From positions 1-64,000 of the forward strand of contig CAIVGN010000238.1 in NCBI GenBank assembly GCA_903905455.1: 64,000 nt of DNA, given 5' to 3'. The DNA comes from an uncultured Archangium sp. GTDB lineage: Bacteria > Myxococcota > Myxococcia > Myxococcales > Myxococcaceae. Position 1 is the first letter of the stretch; the number at the start of each line of letters is the position of its first letter. Both the position numbers and the translations under genes were made by a program. This document shows positions 26,066 to 34,159 of this stretch, in pieces. Under the pieces are notes generated by a model. It worked only from the letters and a program-made list of their open reading frames with translations. It made no database searches and had not been told where the DNA came from.

Positions 26066-26771
26066 GATGCGCCCCGTGACGACCCCCCGACCGTGGACCG
26101 TGCTGCACCCCGGGCCCCTCACCCCTCGCGGGGAAGGGCTGTGGACCATCGACGACCAGGTGCCCGGCCTGCCCGGCGCGACCCGGCGCATGACCATCGT
26201 GCGCCGCCGCGACGGCTCGCTGCTCTTCTACAACGCCGTGCCCGTGCCCGAAGAGGTGCTGCGGCAGATCCGCGCCCTGGGGCCCCCCGCCCAGCTCGTG
26301 CTGCCCAACGCGCTCCACGCGCTCGACGCGGCGGCCTTCGCCCTCAAGCTCAACGTCACCGCCTACGCCCCCGAGGTCGCCGTCGCCGCCCTCGCCGCCC
26401 GGCTCCCCTGCCAGCCCATCAGCGCCCTGCCCCTGGAAGAAGGCCTGCGCGTCTTCACCGTCGACGGCTTCCGCACCAGGGAGGCCGTGCTCCTCGTGGG
26501 CGACACGCTCCTCGTCGGCGACCTCGTCACCAACGCCCCCCACGGCCGCGGCGTGGTGGGCCTGCTCATGCGCCTCGTCGGCTTCACCGGCCCCGAGCCC
26601 AAGCTCCCCAGGCCCGTGCGCAAGCGCGTGGAGGTCGACACCGCCGCCGTCCAGGCCCTCTTCCGCACCCTCTCCGACCAGCCCGGCCTCGCCCGCATCA
26701 TCCCCAGCCACGGCGACGTGATGGACCGCGATGCCGCCGCGCTCCTCCGCCACCTCGCCAGCTCCCTGTAA
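26064..26771 (+). CDS. MBL-fold-like DUF4336-type protein
   Basis: A 235-residue protein resembling the DUF4336 branch of the metallo-beta-lactamase superfamily: RRRDGSLLFYNAVPVPEEVL, LVLPNALHALDAAAFA, TLLVGDLVTNAP and IIPSHGDVM. The canonical HxHxDH metal motif is replaced by LPNALHALD, so hydrolase activity is uncertain. AGGAAA about 8-11 bases ahead supports the ATG at 26064 or 26067. It is divergent from tmk with overlapping start codons, which is unusual. It ends before a 53-bp inverted repeat. Confidence 0.7.
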   Translation: MMRPVTTPRPWTVLHPGPLTPRGEGLWTIDDQVPGLPGATRRMTIVRRRDGSLLFYNAVPVPEEVLRQIRALGPPAQLVLPNALHALDAAAFALKLNVTAYAPEVAVAALAARLPCQPISALPLEEGLRVFTVDGFRTREAVLLVGDTLLVGDLVTNAPHGRGVVGLLMRLVGFTGPEPKLPRPVRKRVEVDTAAVQALFRTLSDQPGLARIIPSHGDVMDRDAAALLRHLASSL

Positions 26772-26791
26772 ACCGGCGAAATCAGCCGAGC

Positions 26792-26844
26792 GACTCCGAG
26801 TGGATCGCGCAGATATTGCGCGTTAGTCGATCCAACTCGGGGTC
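26792..26844. repeat. 53-bp inverted repeat between MBL-like and receiver-kinase genes
   Basis: An outer arm GACTCCGAG-TGGATCG pairs with CGATCCAACTCGGGGTC with one mismatch and one bulge. An inner hairpin CGCGCA-GATAT-TGCGCG lies in the middle. It could be a terminator for the upstream gene or an operator 15 bases ahead of the kinase start. Confidence 0.55.
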
Positions 26845-26859
26845 ACGAGGGAGCTGTCG

Positions 26860-27993
26860 ATGGGTGGAGACCTGCTGGTGGTGGACGATTCGCCTCAGAA
26901 CACCGAGGTGCTGATGGCGCTGCTGGCTTCGCGCGGACACTCGGTGCGGGTGGCCCACGGGGGCCGCGAGGCGCTGCGCCTGGTCGACGAGCAGACCCCC
27001 GACCTGGTGCTGCTCGACGTGCACATGCCCGACCTCGACGGCTTTGCGGTGTGCCGGGCGCTGCGGGAGACCTGGGCCAGCGCCCAGCTGCCGGTGGTGT
27101 TCCTCTCGGCGGCGCAGGACCCGGTGAACAAGCTCAAGGCCTTCGAGGCGGGCGCCGTCGACTTCGTGACCAAGCCCTTCCACTTCGAGGAGGTGCTGGC
27201 CCGCGTCGCCACGCACCTCGAGCTGAAGCGGGCGCACCAGCGGCTGCACGCCCTGGAAGCCTCGCGGCGGCGCTTCATCACCGCCCTGGTGCACGACATC
27301 AAGAACCCGCTGACGCCCATCTTGAAGAACACCGAGTGGCTCCTCGAGCAGGCCCCGGTGGAAGACCACGAGACCCTCGAGGTGCTGCGCGACATCCACG
27401 TGGCGGCGAACCACCTGCACCGCATGGTGCTCTCGCTGCTCGACGTGGCCAACGACTCGGCCCGGGGGCCCCCGGCGCGGCCGGTGCGCGTGGCGCTGCG
27501 GGCCTGGGCCGACGAAGCGCTCGCGCTCGTCACCCTGCGCCTGCGCTCGCAGCCGGGGCGCCTGCAGGTGACGGTGGAAGACGGCTCGGCCACCTTCGAT
27601 CCGCAGCTCATGGCGCGGGTGCTGCACAACCTCGTCGACAACGCGCTCAAGTACGCGCCGCGCGACGAGCCGCTGCACGTCGACGTCAGGGGTGAGACGG
27701 GCGGCCTGCGCCTGTGCGTCGAAGACCGCGGCCCCGGGGTGCGGCCCGAAGACCGCGAGCGCATCTTCCACGCGTGGACCCGGCTCGACGACGCCGACCC
27801 CCACGCGCGCACCAGCCACGGCATCGGCTTGGCGTTCTGCCGCCAGGCCGTGGCGTCACACGGCGGTGACATCCGCGTGGAAGACGGTTCGCCCTCGGGC
27901 GCGCGCTTCGTGGTGACGCTGCCCGGTTGTGGCTCCAACGCTGATCAAGCCGCCGCCTGCACGGGCCCGACGAGGGGAGCGAACGCGACTTGA
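26860..27993 (+). CDS. Receiver-histidine kinase fusion, C-terminus altered
   Basis: A 377-residue soluble sensor kinase. Residues 1-120 form a receiver domain (LVVDDS, phospho-acceptor in LVLLDVHMPDLDG, conserved Lys in VTKPF). A HisKA helix follows with the phospho-acceptor in ALVHDIKNPLTP, then an HATPase with LVDNALKYAP, DRGPGV and HGIGLAFC. It lacks membrane segments, so it is probably driven by a partner phosphorylating the receiver. After GARFVVTLPG the last ~21 residues come from a different sequence: the same 31 bases recur at 28862-28892, followed there by a short in-frame end (GGVG, stop at 28903). The native C-terminus thus seems displaced by an insertion. Confidence 0.85.
   Translation: MGGDLLVVDDSPQNTEVLMALLASRGHSVRVAHGGREALRLVDEQTPDLVLLDVHMPDLDGFAVCRALRETWASAQLPVVFLSAAQDPVNKLKAFEAGAVDFVTKPFHFEEVLARVATHLELKRAHQRLHALEASRRRFITALVHDIKNPLTPILKNTEWLLEQAPVEDHETLEVLRDIHVAANHLHRMVLSLLDVANDSARGPPARPVRVALRAWADEALALVTLRLRSQPGRLQVTVEDGSATFDPQLMARVLHNLVDNALKYAPRDEPLHVDVRGETGGLRLCVEDRGPGVRPEDRERIFHAWTRLDDADPHARTSHGIGLAFCRQAVASHGGDIRVEDGSPSGARFVVTLPGCGSNADQAAACTGPTRGANAT
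27896..27926 (+). repeat. 31-bp direct repeat, left copy
   Basis: Identical to 28862-28892. It encodes the end of the last HATPase strand of the receiver-kinase (ARFVVTLPG region). Flanking sequences are not related outside the 31 bases. Confidence 0.9.
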
Positions 27994-28147
27994 AAGCCAG
28001 CGCGCTCAAAGACAGCCATGGGGTGCTGGGGAGGTCGGTGGCCTGACGCGGCAGCCCTCTCGCGCAGCGCCGCGGCCCCGGACGCTTCGTGACCCCAGCT
28101 TGATGGCTTCGCCGGGGAGACCCCGCGAGGTGCGCGGGTCTCGGAGT

Positions 28148-28225
28148 GCGTCATCAAAGATGACAAACTCATCGGCAGGTCCTCTCGCGTGTGTGATGCA
28201 TCTGAATTGTCATCTTTGATGACGC
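28148..28225. promoter_or_regulatory. Pair of identical GTCATC-N3-GATGAC palindromes
   Basis: GCGTCATCAAAGATGACAA at 28148-28166 recurs as its exact complement at 28207-28225. Each arm is itself a 15-bp palindrome (GTCATC-N3-GATGAC). Their centres are 59 bases apart. This resembles a dimeric regulator binding twice with DNA looping, or a recombination site. The arms are AT-rich against a GC-rich background. Confidence 0.5.
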
Positions 28226-28466
28226 GGTGGCGGACCCCTGCTCCCTCCGCGCCCCCCTGCCCAACGCGGAGTCAAGCCGTCACCGAACGTTCGCGCCGAG
28301 AGGCTGACCAGTTCCTGGTGCAGCGTCGGGAACCCACCCCCGACCGCCCCTCCCTGCCTGCCGCAGTTCGGCGTCACGCAGCTTCCGGAGCGCCACCGGA
28401 AACCAACCGTGCCCCCGTATCGCCGCGCGTTGCGTGGGGCGGCGGCTTCGGACGAGGATGCAGCCC

Positions 28467-28724
28467 ATGACGACGTACCGGATGATGCTGATCGGGCCCT
28501 GCGGCTCGTTGGCGTCCCTCACTGGCTCTGCCTGCGTGACAGCCGGCGAGTGCACCAACCAGGTGCTCCTGCTCGACGGCGGCACGTATTCGCACTTCGC
28601 GAACGCGCAGGGCTGCGCGGGCACCGGCGTGTACCGCTGCGCAGAGGCGGACGCAGGGGATCCGACCTGGGCAAGCGCCTGCGACTGCAGCGTGGACGGC
28701 GGGCTCTGTCAGCAGAACCGGTAG
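28467..28724 (+). CDS. Small cysteine-rich hypothetical protein
   Basis: An 85-residue frame within the inserted segment. It contains eight cysteines (for example GSACVTAGECTN, QGCAGTGVYRC and CDCSVDGGLCQQN) and resembles the cysteine patterns of larger lipoproteins in this window. ATG 28467 has GAGG about 9-10 bases ahead. A clear signal peptide is missing. It could be a fragment of a decayed lipoprotein gene. Confidence 0.4.
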   Translation: MTTYRMMLIGPCGSLASLTGSACVTAGECTNQVLLLDGGTYSHFANAQGCAGTGVYRCAEADAGDPTWASACDCSVDGGLCQQNR

Positions 28725-28861
28725 GCCGGTGCGGTGGGCGGCGTCGCGCATGCGCGGTGGCATGACCACCAAACCGACGCAGACCCAACCCCGGTGTCGG
28801 TGCCGCACTCCCTGCCATGCCATGCCGTGCTTGCCCCGGAGCCCATCGTTGCGGTGACAAC

Positions 28862-28892
28862 CGGGCGCGCGCTTCGTGGTGACGCTGCCCGG
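28862..28892 (+). repeat. 31-bp direct repeat, right copy
   Basis: Identical to 27896-27926. It is followed by GGC GGG GTG GGG TGA in the same codon phase, which looks like the original end of the kinase gene. Confidence 0.9.
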
Positions 28893-28942
28893 CGGGGTGG
28901 GGTGACAACGAGACGCGAGGAGAATAGGAGCCCGCTCACTTC

Positions 28943-29827
28943 ATGTTTCGTCATCGCGAAGACCGGCTCCCGCTGTTCCTGATGTTCTGCCTCTTCTGCG
29001 TGGACGTGTCGGTCTACCTGTGGGTCGACAACGTCCTCGCGCTGCTGGCGTACTCGCTGATCAGCATGCTGCCCAAGGCCGGCATCTGCGCCTTCAACCA
29101 CCACCACCAGCACGTCTCGACCTTCCACCACGCCTGGGCGAACCGGCTGCTGGAGGTCATGTACATGCTGCAGACCGGCGTCTCCAGCCAGGCCTGGGTG
29201 CTGCACCACTCGTTGGGCCACCACCTCAACTACCTCGACCAGACGAAGGACGAGTCGCGCTGGGCCCGGGACGACGGCTCGCGCATGGGCGAGTGGGAAT
29301 ATGCGTGGGTCACCACCCTGACCGCCTACCCCCGCGCCTGGGTGGTGAGCGCCAAGCACCCCCGGCAGCGCCGCATCTTCGCGGTGATGGGCGTTCTCTC
29401 GGTGCTGCTGATGGCGGCCCTCGTGGCGTACCGCCCGGCGGCTGGCCTGCTGGTGTTCGTGATGACGCCGCTGGTGCTGCTCTACGGCACGGCGCTGGCG
29501 ACCTACACGCACCACTCCGACCGCGCGACGGACAACGACTTCGTCGCCTGCAACAACATCATCCAGACCTTCTACAACAAGTTCACCGGCAACCTCGGGT
29601 ACCACACGGCGCACCACCACCGGCCCGGCATGCACTGGTCGAAGCTGCCGGCGCTGCACGCGGAGATCCTCCCGAAGATTCCGAAGGAAGCCTTCACCAT
29701 TCCCGGCGTGCCGTGGCGGTGGTTCGGCACGTGCGAGGGCGCCGAGAACTTCGCGCCGTACACCGTGGCGCAGCAGGCCACCGCGTCGGTCGCGCCGGTC
29801 GGTCCGCCCCGGCAGGCCGCGAGCTGA
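28943..29827 (+). CDS. Membrane fatty acid desaturase/hydroxylase family protein
   Basis: A 294-residue membrane protein with the histidine boxes of the di-iron desaturase superfamily: HHHQHVSTFHH (53-63), HHSLGHH (88-94), THHSD (189-193) and HTAHHHRPGMHW (221-232). Hydrophobic segments at about 10-45 and 145-185 fit two membrane hairpins. Family members introduce double bonds or hydroxyl groups into acyl chains, using oxygen. The substrate is unknown. The reconstructed old stop of the receiver-kinase lies only 37 bases ahead of ATG 28943, which suggests they were once adjacent. Confidence 0.85.
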   Translation: MFRHREDRLPLFLMFCLFCVDVSVYLWVDNVLALLAYSLISMLPKAGICAFNHHHQHVSTFHHAWANRLLEVMYMLQTGVSSQAWVLHHSLGHHLNYLDQTKDESRWARDDGSRMGEWEYAWVTTLTAYPRAWVVSAKHPRQRRIFAVMGVLSVLLMAALVAYRPAAGLLVFVMTPLVLLYGTALATYTHHSDRATDNDFVACNNIIQTFYNKFTGNLGYHTAHHHRPGMHWSKLPALHAEILPKIPKEAFTIPGVPWRWFGTCEGAENFAPYTVAQQATASVAPVGPPRQAAS

Positions 29828-29833
29828 TCTGCT

Positions 29834-31261
29834 TCAGGGGGCGGGGCAGTCCCGCCTGATCACCCCGAGCCCGGTGCTCAACCGCGCGCGCACCGCGTCG
29901 GGCGCACCGTGCGGCACCAGCTCGAGGGCGTGGCGCTGGGCCGATACCGCCTCCGCGCACGCGCCGCCCTTCGCCATCACCGCGGCCGCCGAGGCCACCA
30001 CCCGCACGTCATCGGGCGCCAGCCCCACCGCGCGCCGCGCGAGCGCCAGGCCTTCGGCGCACCGCCCCTCGGCACACCGCCGCGAGGCGAGCTCCACCAG
30101 GGCGAGGAACGCGTCGGGCTCCAGGACGAGCGCCTGCTCCAGGGCCGCGGTCCGCTCCGGTGCTTCCGGTAACGCCAGGGCGAGCAATAACCAGCCCGAG
30201 CCCAGCGTGGGCTGCGCGGCGACGAGCTGCCGGGCGGCCTCCACGCGCGAGGTCGCGAGCACCACCTGCTGCTCCCGCACGCCGGGCTCGTTCGGGTCGA
30301 GGGCGAGGCCGGCATCCGTCTCGGCGCGGGCGCGCACCCAGCGCCCGGTCGACGCGGCGAGGCGGGCGAGCAGGGCGTGCACCTGGGCATCGGTCATCAC
30401 CCGCTGCGAGGTGACGGCGGACACGACACCCAGCTCGATGCGCTGGGTGTGGATGTTGCGGCGCTCGACGTAGGCCGCGGCGGCGTCGCTCATGGCCTTC
30501 TCGGTCCACAGGGGGAAGACCTCGCCCCAGGCGCGGCGCGGCTCCTGTCCCTCGCCGAGGGCGGCGAAGAACTTCTCCAGCCCCGCGCGCTGCTCGTTGA
30601 AGAGGTAGTGCACCCAGAACCACGCGCTGGCGAGGCGGTGGGCCTCGAGGCCCGGGCGCTCGTCGTGCAGCTCGTCCCAGGCCCACAGCGAGTCCACCGG
30701 GAGCAGGCCCCAGCGCAGCACCTCGCCCAGGCGCTCCTGGTTGGGCACGCCGCGGGACGCCATCTTCGAGTCGGCGTCGAGGGTGATGGTCTCGAGGTAC
30801 TCCGAGAGCCCCTCCGACAACCACCGCGGCCGCCGGCGCAGGGCCTGGCCCGAGTAGTGGTGGGCCAGCTCGTGGAGCATCAACCGCAGCTGAGGGGTGG
30901 ACTCGAGCAGGGAGCCGTCGCTGCTGATGACCATCACCGGCCCGCGCCAGTCATGCACGATGGAGCCGTCGCGCAGCGCGTCGAAGGTGACGTCCTCCAG
31001 CTGGGCCACGCTGCGAAAGAGCACCACCTCGAGGGGGCGCGCGGGCGTGGGCACGCCCAGGAAGCTGGGCAGCAGCGCGGTGCGGGCGCGCTCCAGCTCG
31101 AGGGCGGCGGCGCCGGCGGCCTCGGGGCCGAGGTTGGTGTGCACCACGAAGTGCGCGGAGCTCAGCTCGCGCCAGGTCTCGCCGCCGTGGGTGGGGCACT
31201 CCGGGGTGACGTGGGCGCAGCTTGCGAGGGCGAGCACCAGCAACGACGTGAGGCGGGTCAT
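29834..31261 (-). CDS. Lipoprotein HExxH metallopeptidase (peptidase MA-like) with TPR-like tail
   Basis: A 475-residue exported protein with lipobox LALASC (Cys15). A gluzincin-type zinc site is visible: HELAHH (130-135), then WLSEGLSEYLE (148-157) supplying the glutamate ligand, as in the peptidase MA-like family. Residues ~300-470 are helical, TPR-like repeats (DAGLALDPNEPG, EQALVLEPDAFLALVELA). ATG 31261 starts the signal peptide. It is divergent from the next lipoprotein gene with a 39-bp spacer, so both promoters overlap. Confidence 0.8.
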   Translation of the reverse strand: MTRLTSLLVLALASCAHVTPECPTHGGETWRELSSAHFVVHTNLGPEAAGAAALELERARTALLPSFLGVPTPARPLEVVLFRSVAQLEDVTFDALRDGSIVHDWRGPVMVISSDGSLLESTPQLRLMLHELAHHYSGQALRRRPRWLSEGLSEYLETITLDADSKMASRGVPNQERLGEVLRWGLLPVDSLWAWDELHDERPGLEAHRLASAWFWVHYLFNEQRAGLEKFFAALGEGQEPRRAWGEVFPLWTEKAMSDAAAAYVERRNIHTQRIELGVVSAVTSQRVMTDAQVHALLARLAASTGRWVRARAETDAGLALDPNEPGVREQQVVLATSRVEAARQLVAAQPTLGSGWLLLALALPEAPERTAALEQALVLEPDAFLALVELASRRCAEGRCAEGLALARRAVGLAPDDVRVVASAAAVMAKGGACAEAVSAQRHALELVPHGAPDAVRARLSTGLGVIRRDCPAP

Positions 31262-31300
31262 CGGCGCGAACCATCGCACGGGGGCGCTAAGGTGCCAGTC

Positions 31301-32527
31301 ATGCTCCGTGGCGCCGCGCTGGTCCTCCTCGTGCTCGCCGCCTGTGGGCCCCCTCCGGGCGACACCTGCCAGCGGGTGTTGGTGTCCGCGACGGGCCAGG
31401 GCGCCGCGGGTGGCTTCGGGGGCGCGGGCGGCTCGGGTGGGGCCGCGGCCAACGCGCTGGGCATCGCCGGAGAGCCGCTGACGCTGACGCTCTTCGCGCC
31501 CTTGAGCTCGTGCGTGAGCGACGCGCTGCGGGCCTCGGTGGAGGTGCTGGGGCCGGACAACCTGCCCGTGCCGGTGGCGCTCTCGGGGCCGCCGCGGGTG
31601 TTGGACGTGGGCGTGGTGCAGGTGGCGCTGGCCTTCACCCCCGCGCAGGCCGGCAGCTACCTGGTGCGCACCACCTTCGAGCCGTCGCTGGGCGTGCGCA
31701 CCACGGTGGTGGACGTCGCGGCCTCGCGCCTGGACGCGGGCTTCGTGACGGTGCCGCTGCCGGGAGTCGACGGCTGCCTCGGGGGCGCCTGGCCGTTGAC
31801 CGCCGACACCGTGGCCTGCGAGCGCGCCAGCGGGGCCATCGAGCTGCGCCGCGCCGACGGTGGCGTCACCTCCTTCGACGGCGAGCAGTTGGTGGTGGTG
31901 GACACGGTGCTCTGGTCGGTGCACCGCGGGCGGCAGTCACTGGAGCGGCGGGTGTTCGAAGACGGCGGGCTGCGCCTGGCCGACGCCTTCGCGGGCATCG
32001 ACGCGGTGGTGGTGCCCGCGCTGCACGACACCGACCTCGCGGTGCGCCAGGCGACGGGCGGCCAGCTGACCATCCTGCGCGTGGGGGCGGCGACGCTCAC
32101 GCCGGCGTTCTTCCCCGGGTTCTTCGACGGCCGGGTGCTCTTCGCCGACCCGCCGGGGCAGCTCTACCTGGGGGGCAACTGCTTCGACGTGAGCTGTGTC
32201 TTCGACCTCCAGGGCCTCGAGGCCGGGGTGGTGTGGCGTACCGACCCGTCGACCGGCCAGCTGCGGGGCCTCGCCCGGCCGCTGGGCACCCTCGACGACG
32301 CGGCCCGCTTCACCCTGCGCCAGGCCCCCGAGTCGCCGGCGCTGCCCACGGCGGCCTTCGAGCGCGTGCCCCTGTGGCTCCCGGCGCGGCCCCCGGTGAG
32401 CGTACTCGCCTCCCTCGACGACGGGGTGGTGACGCTCAGCGCCTGGAACAAGGCCGAGGTGGTGCGCGTGGGGCGTCGCTTCGTGCTGCTGCGCGATTCG
32501 ACCGGAGTTCGCGTGGTCCAGAGATAA
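31301..32527 (+). CDS. Lipoprotein of unknown function
   Basis: A 408-residue protein with signal and lipobox MLRGAALVLLVLAAC. A Gly-rich linker (residues 30-52) is followed by an immunoglobulin-like stretch (VALAFTPAQAGSYLVRTTFE). A longer beta-rich region then looks like a propeller, though I cannot assign a family. It contains two cysteine pairs (DGCLGG with VACERA, and NCFDVSC). A surface or periplasmic location is clear; the role is not. Confidence 0.7.
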   Translation: MLRGAALVLLVLAACGPPPGDTCQRVLVSATGQGAAGGFGGAGGSGGAAANALGIAGEPLTLTLFAPLSSCVSDALRASVEVLGPDNLPVPVALSGPPRVLDVGVVQVALAFTPAQAGSYLVRTTFEPSLGVRTTVVDVAASRLDAGFVTVPLPGVDGCLGGAWPLTADTVACERASGAIELRRADGGVTSFDGEQLVVVDTVLWSVHRGRQSLERRVFEDGGLRLADAFAGIDAVVVPALHDTDLAVRQATGGQLTILRVGAATLTPAFFPGFFDGRVLFADPPGQLYLGGNCFDVSCVFDLQGLEAGVVWRTDPSTGQLRGLARPLGTLDDAARFTLRQAPESPALPTAAFERVPLWLPARPPVSVLASLDDGVVTLSAWNKAEVVRVGRRFVLLRDSTGVRVVQR

Positions 32528-32617
32528 CCGATTCAATTCACATCAGAATTTTTCACGAGACAACTCCTGACGCGTCGTGTCGATAATCATCCTACCTTTC
32601 GGCAGCCCGGTGGTTTG
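32528..32617 (+). promoter_or_regulatory. AT-rich promoter segment ahead of a Ser/Thr kinase gene
   Basis: The 90 bases between the genes are AT-rich (ATTCAATTCACATCAGAATT and ATAATCAT stretches), unlike both neighbours. This is most likely the kinase promoter; no clear -35/-10 pair could be fixed. Confidence 0.4.
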
Positions 32618-34159
32618 ATGACTTCTGGCCCAGACAGCCTCGACGCTCAGCGACGCCGGCAGGCAGGGCAGGTGCTTGCCCCCGGAGACTCGGGCCCGCA
32701 AGCTGCCGCGCTCATGCTGCAGGAGCCCACGCCGGAAGCGCCCCTCCCCTTTGGGCGCTACCAGCTGATCCGCCGAATCGGCGCCGGAGGAATGGGCGAG
32801 GTGTTCCTCGCGCGAGAAGGCGGAGACGCGCCGCGGGCGGTGGTGGTGAAGAAGGTGCTCCCGAACCTGGTGGCGAACCGGGCGTTCGTGGGGCGCTTCC
32901 TCGACGAGGCGAAGGTCGTCGTGCGGCTCAAGCACCACAACATCGCGCGCGTGTACGCGATGGGTGACGTCAACGGGGAGTACTTCCTGTCGATGGAGTA
33001 CGTGCAGGGCAAGACGGTGAGCCGCTTCACCAAGCGCCTGCGCGACCGCAAGGTCGACCTGCCGCTGGGCATCGCGTTGTTGCTCGGGGAGAAGGTCTGT
33101 CACGGCCTGCAGTACGCGCACGACTCGAAGGACGAGACGGGCAGCCCGATGCACCTCGTGCACCGCGACCTCTCGCCGGCCAACGTGTGCATCAGCTACC
33201 GCGGCGAGGTGAAGATCATCGACTTCGGGGCCGCGCAGTCGACGCTCAAGGAAGAGCAGACCGCGCCCCGGGTGGTCATCGGCAACCTGACGTACATGGC
33301 GCCGGAGCAGGCGAAGAAGCAGATCGTCGACGGCCGCGCGGACATCTACTCGTGCGGGGTGATGCTCTGGGAACTGCTCGCGTGGCACGCGCTGCCGCAG
33401 AAGGGCGACCCCATCGAGCGCTGGCGCAAGGCCGCCAACCCGAGCTGGGACGCGCCGTCGCTCAGCCAGCCCAACGTGCCGCGGGAGGTCGACGAGGTCA
33501 TCCTCAAGGCCCTGCGCAAGGAACCCAAGGACCGGTACTCCACGGCCTTCGAGTTCGGCGAGGCGCTCAAGAAGCTGCGGCTCAAGTTCGCGCCCGACGT
33601 GGCCGACCGGGACATCGGCGAGCTGCTGGCGCGGGTGTTCGCCAAGGAAAAGACGGGCGAAGACGCGGTGCTCCACGAGGCGGTCTACGGCAAGACCATC
33701 AACATCCCCGACGCGGACAAGACGCGGCGGGTGCAGTTCGTGCCGCCCACCGCGCTGGCCTTCGAGCACACCGCGGTGCTGGCACCGGAAGACTTCCAGC
33801 ACGACGACCAGGACGTCACCGACCCCGGCCGTGAAGAGCCGCCGCCTCCGCCGCTGTCGGAAGACGGCACGCCCACGCCGGCCAAGGACCCGCGGCTCAG
33901 CAAGCCCCTCGCCGAGTCGCGCGGCCGCCGCACCAGCTTCGGGGTGACCTTCTCGGATGTCGAAGAGCCGATCATCGAGGCCTCGCTCATCCAGGAGATC
34001 GACGCGTCGGACGACTTCCTCGACCCGCAGTCAGACCCGGAAGCCGACACGCGGGCCAACTACGCCGAGGGCAAGTGGAAGACGGTCGTGCTGTTCGGCG
34101 GCATCTTCCTGTTCGCGACGGGGCTCGGGTTTCTCGGGGTGTGGTTGGCGCTGCGGTGA
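32618..34159 (+). CDS. Hanks-type Ser/Thr protein kinase with HRDLSP loop
   Basis: A 513-residue kinase. The Gly loop is GAGGMG (55-60), the ATP lysine is K78 (RAVVVKK), the catalytic loop is HRDLSPANV (182-190) and DFG is at 202-204. The Lys of HRDLKP is Ser, a variant common among myxobacterial kinases, while Asp184 and Asn188 are kept, so activity is likely. A ~130-residue acidic, proline-rich linker leads to a C-terminal membrane segment (VVLFGGIFLFATGLGFLGVW) that anchors the protein with almost nothing outside. ATG 32618 follows an AT-rich promoter region. Confidence 0.9.
   Translation: MTSGPDSLDAQRRRQAGQVLAPGDSGPQAAALMLQEPTPEAPLPFGRYQLIRRIGAGGMGEVFLAREGGDAPRAVVVKKVLPNLVANRAFVGRFLDEAKVVVRLKHHNIARVYAMGDVNGEYFLSMEYVQGKTVSRFTKRLRDRKVDLPLGIALLLGEKVCHGLQYAHDSKDETGSPMHLVHRDLSPANVCISYRGEVKIIDFGAAQSTLKEEQTAPRVVIGNLTYMAPEQAKKQIVDGRADIYSCGVMLWELLAWHALPQKGDPIERWRKAANPSWDAPSLSQPNVPREVDEVILKALRKEPKDRYSTAFEFGEALKKLRLKFAPDVADRDIGELLARVFAKEKTGEDAVLHEAVYGKTINIPDADKTRRVQFVPPTALAFEHTAVLAPEDFQHDDQDVTDPGREEPPPPPLSEDGTPTPAKDPRLSKPLAESRGRRTSFGVTFSDVEEPIIEASLIQEIDASDDFLDPQSDPEADTRANYAEGKWKTVVLFGGIFLFATGLGFLGVWLALR

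Larger units (their letters stand above)
27927..28861. mobile_element. Putative 935-bp inserted element without transposase
   Basis: The segment is bounded by a 31-bp exact direct repeat that duplicates the 3' end of the kinase gene. Its ends show a weak inverted similarity starting GTTGT (about 13 of 18 bases). Inside are a 19-bp perfect inverted repeat (28148-28225) and a small cysteine-rich reading frame (28467-28724). No integrase or transposase is present. It may be a remnant or a non-autonomous element; a recombination-mediated duplication is an alternative. Confidence 0.5.

Noticed and set aside
26105-26140. Third REP-like copy (CCCCTCACCCCTCGCGGGGAAGG)
   Set aside because: It lies within the MBL-like coding sequence and matches only part of the element; chance similarity is likely.
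27994-28460. Additional open frames in the left half of the inserted segment
   Set aside because: Short, without codon bias or a ribosome binding site, and interrupted by the inverted repeat.
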